The notes under the pieces: model-generated
Databases searched by the model: none
The model's input: the letters and a program-made list of their open reading frames with translations, nothing else
Told to the model about the DNA's origin: nothing
NCBI GenBank assembly: GCA_964392305.1
Contig: CAYMPV010000015.1
Span: 62,001 to 126,000, forward strand
Length of the DNA: 64,000 nt
Origin: JACKIC01 sp964392305
Lineage (GTDB): Bacteria; Planctomycetota; UBA1135; UBA2386
Direction of reading: 5' to 3'
Part shown: one piece after another, positions 53,147 to 61,510 of the stretch
Layout: the number at the start of each line of letters is the position of its first letter
How positions within the stretch are numbered: position 1 is the stretch's first letter
Translations under genes and position numbers: made by a program

Positions 53147-55804
53147 ATGATCCGCAGGACGATCGGCAGAGTCGACTTCCACCTCCACTCGTACGCCTCA
53201 AACGTCACCGACTACTACGCGGCGAACAGCTTCTCGATCCCCGAGTCGTATTCGGACCCGCTGAAGGTCTACGCGCAGTTGCGCGCGCAGGGCATGTCGC
53301 TGATCACGCTGACCGATCACAACTCGATCGACGGCGTCAGGGAGATGCTCGATGCGGGGCTGCAGGACGTGTTCATCAGCTCCGAGATGACCACGACGTT
53401 CCCCGAGGACGGCTGCAACATCCACGTGACCGTGACGAACATGACCGAGGCGCAGTTCGCCGAGGTCGACCGGCTGCGCGGCAACATCTACGAGATGATC
53501 GACTACGTCGATCGGCAGATCGCGGCCGAGGCGGACAACCCGTTCGCCAACAAGCTCGCCTACTTCATGACGCATCCGCTGATGAGCACCCAGAACCGGC
53601 CCTACGGCCGGCAGGGTTCGCTCGGCCTCGAGCACATCGAGAAGGCGCTGCTGCTGATGAACATGCTCGAGGTGCGCAACGGCACGCGCACGCGGTCGTT
53701 GAACGAGCTGACGCACCGGCTGGTGTCGACGCTCGATCGGCAGACGATCGAGCGGCTGGCCAACAAGCACGGCATCGCGCCCATGGGGCCCACGCCATGG
53801 CTCAAGACGGTGCTGTCGGGTTCCGACGACCACAGCGGCATCAACCCCGGGCAGACCTGGACCGAGTTCACGGTCGACGGCGACGTGCCGCTGACGCCCA
53901 ACCGGCTGATCGAGGCGATGCGGCAGCGCAATACGCGCCCCGGCGGCTGTCACGGCGGTCCGGTGACGCTGGCGCACGCGATGCTCAAGCTGCTCTACGA
54001 CGGCAAGACCAAGGGCAGGACGACGGCCGCCGGCGGCGGGGTCAGCATGGGCGGCCCGATCAACTCGCTGCTGCGGCTGGTGTTCGACAGCGGCAAGGTG
54101 CGGCTGCACGAGAAGCTCGCGATCGGCGCCAAGGCGTGGCTGGGCAGCGTCCTCGGCAGGATCGCGGCGCCGCGGCGCAACCCGCGCGGCAAGCCGTTCG
54201 AGCGCATCCTCGCCACCGAGGCGCACGCGTTGCTCACCGATGCCGCCTTCCGCCGCAAGCTGGTCGCCGCCGAACGCACCGACGACAAGATCTTCGCCGT
54301 GGTCAGCGCGCTGCTGAATCGCATCTTCGCCAACTACGTCAAGCGCATCGGGCAGGCCAGGTCGATGGACCTGATGCGTGTGATCAAGGAAGTGGTGGCG
54401 CTGGTGTCGTCGAACGTGTTCGTGTCGATGCCCTACCTGCTGTCGTACCTGCACCAGAGCTCGGATCGGATGATCGTGCGCGACGTGTGCAAGGCGTTCG
54501 ACTTCACCGAGCGGCAGCGGCTGGTGTTGTTCACCGACACGTTCTTGGAGATCAACGGCGTGGCCCGCACCATCCGCAAGATGCTGCACGAGGCGCGCCG
54601 CCGCGACGTCGACTTCACGGTCGTGACCTGCCTGTCCGCGGCCGAGAAGGCCACGTGCATGCAGGACGCCGAGCTCGCCGAGATGATCGACTCGGGTCGG
54701 CTGGTGATCTTCGAGTCGATCGTCAACCTCGACTTCCCCGAGTACGAAGGGTTGCAGGTGCGCTTTCCTCCGTTCCTCGAACTGCTCAAGTTCCTGCAGG
54801 AGTCGGGCTTCACCAAGATGCAGATCAGCACGCCCGGCACCGTCGGCGTGGCCGGGCTGCTGGCCGCGAAGATCCTGCAGATCGAGACCGCCTCGACCTA
54901 CCACACGTGCTTCCCCGAGTACGTCGAGAGCTACACCAAGGACATCAGCCTCGAGGCGCTCGCCTGGCGCTACATGATCCTCTTCTACCACTCGGTCGAC
55001 GAGGTCGTGGTGCCGTCGAAGTTCATCGCGCGGCTGCTGCACCAGCGCGGCTTGCGCAAGCGCAAGCTGCTGGTGCTCGACCGCTGGGTCGACCTGCAGC
55101 GCTTCCACCCCGACAAACGCGACGCCGGCTTCTGGATGCGGCGCGGCATCGAGCGCGCGCCCGAGCTGGTCAAGTTCGTCTATGTCGGCCGCGTCAGCGC
55201 CGAGAAGAACCTGGGGCTGTTGGCGGACGCATACCGCAAGGTGCACGCGGCCAACTCGCAAACGCACCTGATCGTGATCGGCGACGGGCCGTTCCGGCGC
55301 GAGCTCGAGCAGCGGCTGATCGGTGTGCCGGCCACGTTCACCGGCTTCCTCGAGGGTGAGGAGCTGTCGACCGCGCTCGCCTCGGCGGACGCCAAGCTGT
55401 TCCCGTCGACCACGGACACGTGGGGCAACGCGCCGCTCGAGGCGCAGGCCTCGGGGCTGCCGGTGGTGGTCTCGGACATGGGCGGGCCGCAGGAGCTGAT
55501 GGTGCACGGTGTGACCGGTTTCCGGGTCGAAGGGCAGAGCGTCGAGCGCCTCGCCGAGGCGATGAGCCGCCTGCTCGATCACGCCACGCGCCTGCGCATG
55601 GGGCGCAACGCGCGTGAGTTCGTCGAGCTGCACCGCGTCGACGAACCGTTCACGGCGATCTTCGACTCCGAGAGCTACCGGCAGAAGGTGCGCGGCGGCA
55701 AGCGCGCGGCGGAGGCCGAACGCGGTGAGGAGGTCGAGGTCCCCGAACCCGAGGTGATCGGCGTCGACTACGCGGCCAACCGGACGAGGTTGATGGGCGC
55801 ATGA
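53147..55804 (+). CDS. PHP-domain / GT4 glycosyltransferase fusion
   Basis: 885 residues. The N-terminal part is a PHP domain: VDFHLHSYASN at 9-19, LITLTDHNSIDG, and SGSDDHSGINPG supply the metal-binding His and Asp. A helical linker of about 170 residues follows. From about 455 it becomes a GT-B glycosyltransferase: LVLFTDTFLEINGVARTI, STPGTVGVAGLLAAKIL, VVVPSKFIARLL, VYVGRVSAEKNLGLL and GNAPLEAQASGLPVVVSD. This is the GT4 group that also holds GDP-mannose:diacylglycerol mannosyltransferases. The start at 53147 has AAGGAA 9 nt upstream; an in-frame GTG lies at 53114. The stop overlaps the next ATG (ATGA). Confidence 0.92.
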   Translation: MIRRTIGRVDFHLHSYASNVTDYYAANSFSIPESYSDPLKVYAQLRAQGMSLITLTDHNSIDGVREMLDAGLQDVFISSEMTTTFPEDGCNIHVTVTNMTEAQFAEVDRLRGNIYEMIDYVDRQIAAEADNPFANKLAYFMTHPLMSTQNRPYGRQGSLGLEHIEKALLLMNMLEVRNGTRTRSLNELTHRLVSTLDRQTIERLANKHGIAPMGPTPWLKTVLSGSDDHSGINPGQTWTEFTVDGDVPLTPNRLIEAMRQRNTRPGGCHGGPVTLAHAMLKLLYDGKTKGRTTAAGGGVSMGGPINSLLRLVFDSGKVRLHEKLAIGAKAWLGSVLGRIAAPRRNPRGKPFERILATEAHALLTDAAFRRKLVAAERTDDKIFAVVSALLNRIFANYVKRIGQARSMDLMRVIKEVVALVSSNVFVSMPYLLSYLHQSSDRMIVRDVCKAFDFTERQRLVLFTDTFLEINGVARTIRKMLHEARRRDVDFTVVTCLSAAEKATCMQDAELAEMIDSGRLVIFESIVNLDFPEYEGLQVRFPPFLELLKFLQESGFTKMQISTPGTVGVAGLLAAKILQIETASTYHTCFPEYVESYTKDISLEALAWRYMILFYHSVDEVVVPSKFIARLLHQRGLRKRKLLVLDRWVDLQRFHPDKRDAGFWMRRGIERAPELVKFVYVGRVSAEKNLGLLADAYRKVHAANSQTHLIVIGDGPFRRELEQRLIGVPATFTGFLEGEELSTALASADAKLFPSTTDTWGNAPLEAQASGLPVVVSDMGGPQELMVHGVTGFRVEGQSVERLAEAMSRLLDHATRLRMGRNAREFVELHRVDEPFTAIFDSESYRQKVRGGKRAAEAERGEEVEVPEPEVIGVDYAANRTRLMGA

Positions 55805-57477
55805 TGCAACTCTTGGTCTACGGGCTCGCCGCGGTGGGGGGCATCTGGCTGCTGCGCAAAGCCTGGCTGCGCCTGCTGCTGTCGCTGGCCAAACACCCGT
55901 CGCTGGGCGGACACGCGCGCATGGCGCAACGGGTCGCGCGGCTGCTGCCGTTCTACGAGTTCGACGCCGCGGGCTTCCTCGCCGCCGACGGAGCGCCCGA
56001 CGAGGTCGTGCAGCAGCGGCGCGCCGGCTTCGAGCGGCTCGCCGCGGCCGCCGAGGCGCGCGCGCCGCGGACACTCGCCGCGAGCCGCGCGCTCGAGCAG
56101 GGCGTCTCCGACGTCGCCTTCACCAACGCCTACCGCGTGCCGTTCCAGTTCCGCAACCAGGTGCGTTCGCGGCTCGAGGTCGGTTGCGTGATGGACGCCA
56201 CGGAGGGGCGGCGCATGCGCGACCTCGACGGCAACTGGGCCTACGACCTCGGCGGTTCGTACGGCTGCAACCTGTTCGGCTACGACTTCTACAAGGGCTG
56301 CATCGAACGTGGCGCCGCGCGCGTGCGCGACCTCGGCTCCGTGCTCGGCCCCTACCACCCGATCCTCGCCGACAACGTCGCGCGCCTGCGTGAGCTGTCG
56401 GGCATGGACGAGGTGTCGTTCCACATGTCGGGCACCGAGGCGGTGATGCAGGCGGTGCGGCTGGCGCGCTACCACACCGGCAAGTCGCACGTGGTGCGCT
56501 TCTGCGGGGCATATCACGGCTGGTGGGACGGCGTGCAGGCCGGCGTCGGCAACCCGCGACCGCCGCGCGAGGTCTACACGCTGCAGGACATGGATCCGAG
56601 CACGCTGCGGGTGCTGCGCAAGCGCGGCGACATCGCCTGCGTGCTCGTCAACGCGATCCAGGCGATGAACCCCAACGCCGGCGCGCCCAGCGACTCGACG
56701 CTGCTCGGCAGCGGCCGCAAGGTCCGCTACGACCGCCGCGCCTACGCGCAGTGGCTGCAGCAGCTGCGTGAGGTGTGCACCGAGCGCGGCATCGTGCTGA
56801 TCGTCGACGACGTGTTCCTGGGCTTCCGTCTCGCCCGCGGCGGCACGCAGCAGTACTTCGGCGTGCGCGCCGACATCGTCACCTACGGCAAGACCCTCGG
56901 CGGCGGCCTGCCGGTCGGCGTGGTCTGCGGCAGGAAGGACCTGATGCGCCGCTACCGCGACGATCGCCCCTCGGACGTCTGCTTCGCGCGCGGCACCTTC
57001 AACTCACATCCCTACGTGATGGCGGCGATGAACGAGTTCCTGCAGCACGTCGAACGGCCCGAGGTGCGTGCGCACTACGCTACGCTGGACGCGGTCTGGG
57101 ACGGGCGCGCCACGGCGCTCAACGAGCGGCTCGAGCAGCGCGGTCTGCCGGTTCGGGTCGCCAACATGACCTCGGTCTGGACCGTGCTCTACCGCGCGCC
57201 GAGCCGCTACCACTGGATGCTGCAGTACTACCTGCGCGACCAGGGTCTGGCGCTGAGCTGGATCGGCACCGGCCGGTTCATCTTCAGCCACGACTACACC
57301 GACGAGGACTTCGCGGCGGTGGCGGACCGCTTCGTGGCCGCGGCCGAGCGCATGCAGCAGGACGGCTGGTGGTGGCAGAGCGCGGCGCTGACCGAGAAGT
57401 CGATCAAGCGCCGGCTGCTGCGTGAGGTGGTCACGAGTGCGCTGCGTGGTGCATCGGGTCGAGCAGCTCACCCTTGA
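55801..57477 (+). CDS. membrane-anchored class III aminotransferase (GSA-aminomutase-like)
   Basis: 558 residues, translationally coupled to the preceding gene through ATGA. A hydrophobic N-terminus (LLVYGLAAVGGIWLL) adds a membrane anchor not usual for the family. A helical stretch to about 120 precedes the PLP fold: DLDGNWAYDLGGSYG, MSGTEAVMQAVRLAR, FCGAYHGWWDG, IVLIVDDVFLGFRL and VTYGKTLGGGLPVGV with the Schiff-base Lys364. That order matches glutamate-1-semialdehyde aminomutase and related class III enzymes. Coupling to a PHP-glycosyltransferase suggests that it aminates a lipid- or glycan-linked keto substrate, which is inference. Confidence 0.9.
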   Translation: MMQLLVYGLAAVGGIWLLRKAWLRLLLSLAKHPSLGGHARMAQRVARLLPFYEFDAAGFLAADGAPDEVVQQRRAGFERLAAAAEARAPRTLAASRALEQGVSDVAFTNAYRVPFQFRNQVRSRLEVGCVMDATEGRRMRDLDGNWAYDLGGSYGCNLFGYDFYKGCIERGAARVRDLGSVLGPYHPILADNVARLRELSGMDEVSFHMSGTEAVMQAVRLARYHTGKSHVVRFCGAYHGWWDGVQAGVGNPRPPREVYTLQDMDPSTLRVLRKRGDIACVLVNAIQAMNPNAGAPSDSTLLGSGRKVRYDRRAYAQWLQQLREVCTERGIVLIVDDVFLGFRLARGGTQQYFGVRADIVTYGKTLGGGLPVGVVCGRKDLMRRYRDDRPSDVCFARGTFNSHPYVMAAMNEFLQHVERPEVRAHYATLDAVWDGRATALNERLEQRGLPVRVANMTSVWTVLYRAPSRYHWMLQYYLRDQGLALSWIGTGRFIFSHDYTDEDFAAVADRFVAAAERMQQDGWWWQSAALTEKSIKRRLLREVVTSALRGASGRAAHP

Positions 57478-58063
57478 GCAGGGCCAGCGGCGACCGCCAG
57501 TAGAGCATCACGTCGTGGAACGGGTCGGTGAGGATCTTGGTCATCCAGACGATCCCGGTCTGCACACTGCGCGTCGCGCACAGGTAGAGCACGCGCAGCA
57601 CGATCGCGCCTGCGGCGATCCACAGCCAGGCGACGCTCACGTCGTGCACGTAGCCGTAGAAGTCGGTCGGCGCAGTGAAGCCGAACGCCGTCGGCCACAG
57701 CCACAGTACCAGCGGCGCGGCGCCCCAGACGACGTGCAGCAGCACCTTGCGCCGCAGGTTGTAGCCGACCTTGATCGCTTCCTTGTGCTGATGGGTGGCG
57801 CGGTTGACGTGGTCGTAGCCCTTGGGCTCGAAGAAGAAGTGGCCGGACTGGCGCGTCACCATCGACACCAGCCAGCCGAGCAGCACCGCCCAGACGGGAT
57901 CGATGAAGATCATCACGTAGGCGGTGAGGAAGCTCAGGGCGCTGATCAGGTGCAGCGTCTGGTTGATGCGGCTCTGGTGATAGAAGCGGTGGTCGTCCCA
58001 GCGCTGCTCGTGCAGCTCGGCCAGGAACGACATGCGGGAGCTCGAGGTCGCGGTCGTGGTCAT
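57431..58063 (-). CDS. His-rich integral membrane protein, possibly Mpo1/DUF962-like
   Basis: 210 residues with four hydrophobic segments. Conserved-looking His residues sit at membrane edges: DDHRFYHQSRINQTLHLIS, RQSGHFFFEPKGYDHVN and RATHQHKEAIK. The N-x-x-(I/L)-H and Q-x-G-H-x-x-F-E pattern recalls Mpo1/DUF962 dioxygenases, which oxidise 2-hydroxy fatty acids, but I hold this loosely. Its start overlaps the stop of psd (ATGA), so the two are coupled. Its 3' end overlaps the convergent aminotransferase by 47 bp, so the two transcripts are antisense there. Confidence 0.75.
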   Translation of the reverse strand: MTTTATSSSRMSFLAELHEQRWDDHRFYHQSRINQTLHLISALSFLTAYVMIFIDPVWAVLLGWLVSMVTRQSGHFFFEPKGYDHVNRATHQHKEAIKVGYNLRRKVLLHVVWGAAPLVLWLWPTAFGFTAPTDFYGYVHDVSVAWLWIAAGAIVLRVLYLCATRSVQTGIVWMTKILTDPFHDVMLYWRSPLALLKGELLDPMHHAAHS

Positions 58064-58974
58064 GGAGTGTTCCTTCGTTCGGGCATGGCGGAGAGTGGGG
58101 TCGACGCGCGCAGCAGGGGCTGGCCCATGCGCAGCACGCCGCCCTCGGTCACGTTCGGGCAGAAGTCGAAGTCGCCGGTCGCGAACAGCAGGATCGTCGA
58201 GCCGTGCTGGAAGTAGCCAAGCTCGTCGCCTTTGGCGAAGTCGGCACGGCACGGGATCACGTTGGCGCCGCGGTAACGCAGGTCGAGGTCGTGCGACAGA
58301 CAGTGCAGCTTGATGCTCGCCACGAGGATCGCCGCGACCGGCACCAGCGTCAGCGCGTGGTCGGGGCTGGCCAGCTGCAGATCGAGCACGGCGCGCTCGT
58401 TCTTGCAGAACAGCTTCTCGACGCGGCGCAGCGCGATCGGATTGACGTTCCAGGTGTCGCCCGAGATGTAGTTGACGCGCAGGAGGGCGCCGTCGCAGGG
58501 CGCGTGGAAGCGGTGGTACATCGCCGAGCGCAGCCGCAGCGTGACGAATCGGCCGCCGCGGTGGCGTTCGACCAGGTCGTCGTCGCCGAGCAGATCGCGC
58601 AGCGTGTACGGGAAGCCCTTGGCCTGGATCGCCTCGATGCCGTCGAGGCGGCCGTGTGCGCCGATGATGGCATCGCACGGGCTGCAGACGACGTGCGGGT
58701 CGTGGTCGATCGGGCGCGCGCCGCTCTTGAGCTGGCGGATGAAGACGTCGTGCAGGCTCTTGAAGTCCTGATGCCGGGCCTCCGCGAGGTCGAGATCCGG
58801 CGAGAACCTGCGCCACAGGCGCAGCGACAGCGCGCGGATCCAGCCGATCTCGATGCGGCTGAAGCGCCCCATCAGCAGGGTCAGCCACCGCCGGGGGATG
58901 CGGTTGGTCAGCAGGAAGTTCAGGTCTTCCTGCAGGATGAGCCGCTGGAGCAGTGGGGGTCGGGCTGCCGTCAC
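58060..58974 (-). CDS. psd: phosphatidylserine decarboxylase
   Basis: 304 residues from a GTG start. SLHDVFIRQLKSGARPID begins the decarboxylase domain; VCSPCDA (Asp101), MYHRFHAPCDG (His153/His156) and YFQHGSTILLF with GST at 258-260 give the Asp-His-Ser protease-like triad and the self-cleavage site that produces the pyruvoyl group. It makes phosphatidylethanolamine from phosphatidylserine at the membrane. Its stop overlaps the ATG of the small His-rich membrane protein, so both are made together; the product may be methylated by the PmtA-like enzyme about 5 kb away. Confidence 0.93.
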   Translation of the reverse strand: MTAARPPLLQRLILQEDLNFLLTNRIPRRWLTLLMGRFSRIEIGWIRALSLRLWRRFSPDLDLAEARHQDFKSLHDVFIRQLKSGARPIDHDPHVVCSPCDAIIGAHGRLDGIEAIQAKGFPYTLRDLLGDDDLVERHRGGRFVTLRLRSAMYHRFHAPCDGALLRVNYISGDTWNVNPIALRRVEKLFCKNERAVLDLQLASPDHALTLVPVAAILVASIKLHCLSHDLDLRYRGANVIPCRADFAKGDELGYFQHGSTILLFATGDFDFCPNVTEGGVLRMGQPLLRASTPLSAMPERRNTP

Positions 58975-59111
58975 TGGCCGGACACGCTATGTCGCGATTG
59001 CTCTTCTCCCGTTTGCACTGCATGAAGATCCTGGTGGGCAGCCGACAGGTGGCCGCGACGGGCGGCCACGACGCGCACCGTTCCGGTCCGACCCCGCCAA
59101 CACGAGATCCA

Positions 59112-60929
59112 ATGACACGCAGTTTCGCCGTCCGCCCACTGTTCACGATCGCTCTCGCCGCGCTCACCGTTCTCGCGCCCGCACAGGAAGAAGCCAAGGA
59201 AGTGCCGCCGGTCGATGCGCCGGCGGCCGCCGCCAAGCAACGTGTGCCGTTCCTGCGGCCGTCCGGGAGCTACGCCGATCTGCCCGAGATGGCGTTCGGA
59301 CCGATGGACCTGCTCGGCGGCGGCGGCGCGCCGCCCAAGGCGTTCTACCCGTTCGTCGAACTGGTCGACGGTCTGGCCAAGGTGCCCGAGACCGACGTGC
59401 TGCTCGACCTGTCCGGCAACCCGGCGTTCAACCTGCCCCAGATCCGAGAACTCGAGCGCGCCGTCGGGCGCGTGCGCGCGGCCGGCAAGAGGGTCGTCTG
59501 CTACATCGAGAACGCGGGCGCCGCGACGTTGCAGCTCGCCGCGCTGGCCGACGAGGTGTTGATGGCGGACATGGGGGTGGTCGATCTGCGTTCGCCGGCG
59601 ATGAACGTGATGCACATGAAGGACGCGCTCGATCTGCTCGGCGTGCAGGTCGAGGTGACCCGCGTCGGTGAATACAAGGGCGCGGTCGAGCCGTACATGC
59701 TGCCGACGATGTCCGATCACCTGCGGCAGCACTACGAGGCGATGTTGCGCAGCATCAACGCCGACGTGGTGCGGCGCATCGCCGCTGGCCGCAAGTTGAC
59801 CGAGGCCACAGTGCGGCAGTTGCAGGCCGATCGTGTGTTCACGGCCAACGCCGCCAAGGCTGCCGGGCTCGTCGATCGCCTGGTGCCGTGGGCCGGGGCG
59901 AAGCGCGGGCTGGCGCTGGTGCGCGGCGACGAGGCGTTCGAACTCGTCGACGCCGCGCCCAAGCAGAAGAAGCAGAGCCGCGACCTGATGTCGATCCTGT
60001 CGAGCATGATGCGCGGCAGCCGCGAGGAAGAGGTCGAGGATCCGCAGGTGGTCGTGATGCACCTGGCCGGCCAGATCGTCGACGGCGACAAGCCGTCGCC
60101 GGGCAGCATGGTCAGCGGCGTCGTGGTCGAGAAGCTCGACGAACTGGCGGCCAACGAACTGGTCAAGGGCGTGGTCGTGCGCATCAACTCGCCGGGCGGT
60201 TCGGCCACTGCCAGCGAGGCGATCCGCCTGGCGCTGCAGCGACTCGCGGCGAAGAAGCCGCTGGTGTTCTCGATGGGCAACGTCGCCGCGTCGGGCGGTT
60301 ACTGGATCACCACCATCGGCAAGCCGATCCTCGCCGAGGTGGCGACGATCACCGGTTCGATCGGCGTGTTCAGCATGCGGTTCCAACCCGGCGCGTTGCT
60401 GCGGCGCGTGGGTGTGCACACCGACATCGTGCGGCTCGACGACGGCGCGCTGATGGACGCCATGGACCGGCCGTGGAGCGAGCAGGCGCGGGCCCGGGTG
60501 CAGGGCCTCGTCGACGACATCTACGATCGTTTCCTCGGCAACGTCGCCAGCTCGCGTCACATGACCCGCGACGGCGTCGACAAGATCGCAGGGGGTCGCG
60601 TGTGGTCCGGCAGTCAGGCGGTCGAATTGGGCCTGGTCGACGAGATCGGCGGCGTCGACGACGCCCTGGCGATGGTGCGTAAGCAGGCCGGGTTGGCCGA
60701 CGACGTCGAGGTCGTGCACATGCCGCAGCCGAAGAGCTTCGCCGACGCCATCTTCGCCTCGATGTTCGAGTCGCAGGTGTCTGCCGGGCTCGACGTGCAG
60801 CTGCTGCGCACCGTGCTCGAACGCGCCCGCCAGTTCCCGGCAGTGATGGCGGTGCTGCGCGATGCCCTGGCTGGGGAGACGGGCCCGAGGGTCTACGCCT
60901 TGGTGCCAGCGGGGCTGTCGATCGACTGA
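59112..60929 (+). CDS. sppA: signal peptide peptidase SppA, long (two-domain) type
   Basis: 605 residues with an N-terminal signal/anchor (LFTIALAALTVLAPAQ). Two tandem crotonase-like S49 domains: the first carries VTRVGEYKGAVEPYM with the general-base Lys189; the second carries VVVRINSPGGSATAS and FSMGNVAASGGYW with the nucleophilic Ser394, then ITGSIGVFS. The Lys in the N-terminal and Ser in the C-terminal half is the arrangement of E. coli-type SppA, which degrades cleaved signal peptides in the membrane. A helical insert with KQKKQSRDL lies between the domains. Start taken at ATG 59112, because the upstream frame lacks signal character. Confidence 0.92.
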   Translation: MTRSFAVRPLFTIALAALTVLAPAQEEAKEVPPVDAPAAAAKQRVPFLRPSGSYADLPEMAFGPMDLLGGGGAPPKAFYPFVELVDGLAKVPETDVLLDLSGNPAFNLPQIRELERAVGRVRAAGKRVVCYIENAGAATLQLAALADEVLMADMGVVDLRSPAMNVMHMKDALDLLGVQVEVTRVGEYKGAVEPYMLPTMSDHLRQHYEAMLRSINADVVRRIAAGRKLTEATVRQLQADRVFTANAAKAAGLVDRLVPWAGAKRGLALVRGDEAFELVDAAPKQKKQSRDLMSILSSMMRGSREEEVEDPQVVVMHLAGQIVDGDKPSPGSMVSGVVVEKLDELAANELVKGVVVRINSPGGSATASEAIRLALQRLAAKKPLVFSMGNVAASGGYWITTIGKPILAEVATITGSIGVFSMRFQPGALLRRVGVHTDIVRLDDGALMDAMDRPWSEQARARVQGLVDDIYDRFLGNVASSRHMTRDGVDKIAGGRVWSGSQAVELGLVDEIGGVDDALAMVRKQAGLADDVEVVHMPQPKSFADAIFASMFESQVSAGLDVQLLRTVLERARQFPAVMAVLRDALAGETGPRVYALVPAGLSID

Positions 60930-61010
60930 CGCTCCGCGGCCCACACCGTTGGCCGTCGTTTCTGGGCAGCGGTGTTGCGTCGGGGCGCAACCAGGAGCAC
61001 TTCACGGGAA

Positions 61011-61053
61011 CTTTGCGGTAAGGCCTTGAGGGATACCGCAAAGAGGCCTTACC
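61011..61053 (+). repeat. two interleaved inverted repeats just before the HIT gene
   Basis: CTTTGCGGTA (61011-61020) is the exact complement of TACCGCAAAG (61034-61043), and GGTAAGGCCT (61017-61026) is the exact complement of AGGCCTTACC (61044-61053). The 5' arms overlap by four bases, so the two hairpins compete (or form a pseudoknot). The element ends 12 nt before the likely start of the HIT gene. It may terminate sppA transcription or control HIT translation. Confidence 0.65.
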
Positions 61054-61065
61054 TTCGCTCCCAAG

Positions 61066-61434
61066 TTGGCAGCGCCCGCGTTGACCTACGACTCTTCGAA
61101 CGTGTTCGCACGCATCCTGCGCGGCGAGATCCCCGCGCAGGTCCTGCATGAGGACGAGCGCTGCCTCGCCTTCCGGGACGTGATGCCGATGGCGCCGACC
61201 CACTTCCTGGTGATCCCCAAGCACCCGGTGGCGCGGCTCATCGATGCGACGCCTGCCGACGCCGAACTGCTCGGCCACCTGTTGCTGGTGGCAGGCCGGG
61301 TCGCCGGGCAACTCGGGGTCGCCGACGACGGCTTCCGGGTCGTGGTCAACAACGGTGCGGGCGCCGGCCAGACGGTGTTCCATCTGCACGTGCACGTGCT
61401 GGCCGGCAGGCCGCTCGGCTGGCCGCCCGGTTGA
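61066..61434 (+). CDS. HIT family nucleotide-binding protein (HinT-like)
   Basis: About 122 residues. FARILRGEIPAQVLHEDERCLAF is split by a short turn, then FLVIPKHPVARL and the histidine triad HLHVHVLAG at the C-terminus. These proteins hydrolyse AMP-linked substrates. No ATG is available in the right place; the start is a TTG (61066), with a further TTG at 61081 and GTG at 61102 as alternatives, the last giving a shorter N-terminus. The interleaved inverted repeats directly upstream may affect which start is used. Confidence 0.88.
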   Translation: MAAPALTYDSSNVFARILRGEIPAQVLHEDERCLAFRDVMPMAPTHFLVIPKHPVARLIDATPADAELLGHLLLVAGRVAGQLGVADDGFRVVVNNGAGAGQTVFHLHVHVLAGRPLGWPPG

Positions 61435-61510
61435 GCCCCCGGCCGATCGCCGCAATCCACGGCAACTCACTGCGTCAAAGCATCTTCCAAGAACGACAAC
61501 CGACAAGCTG

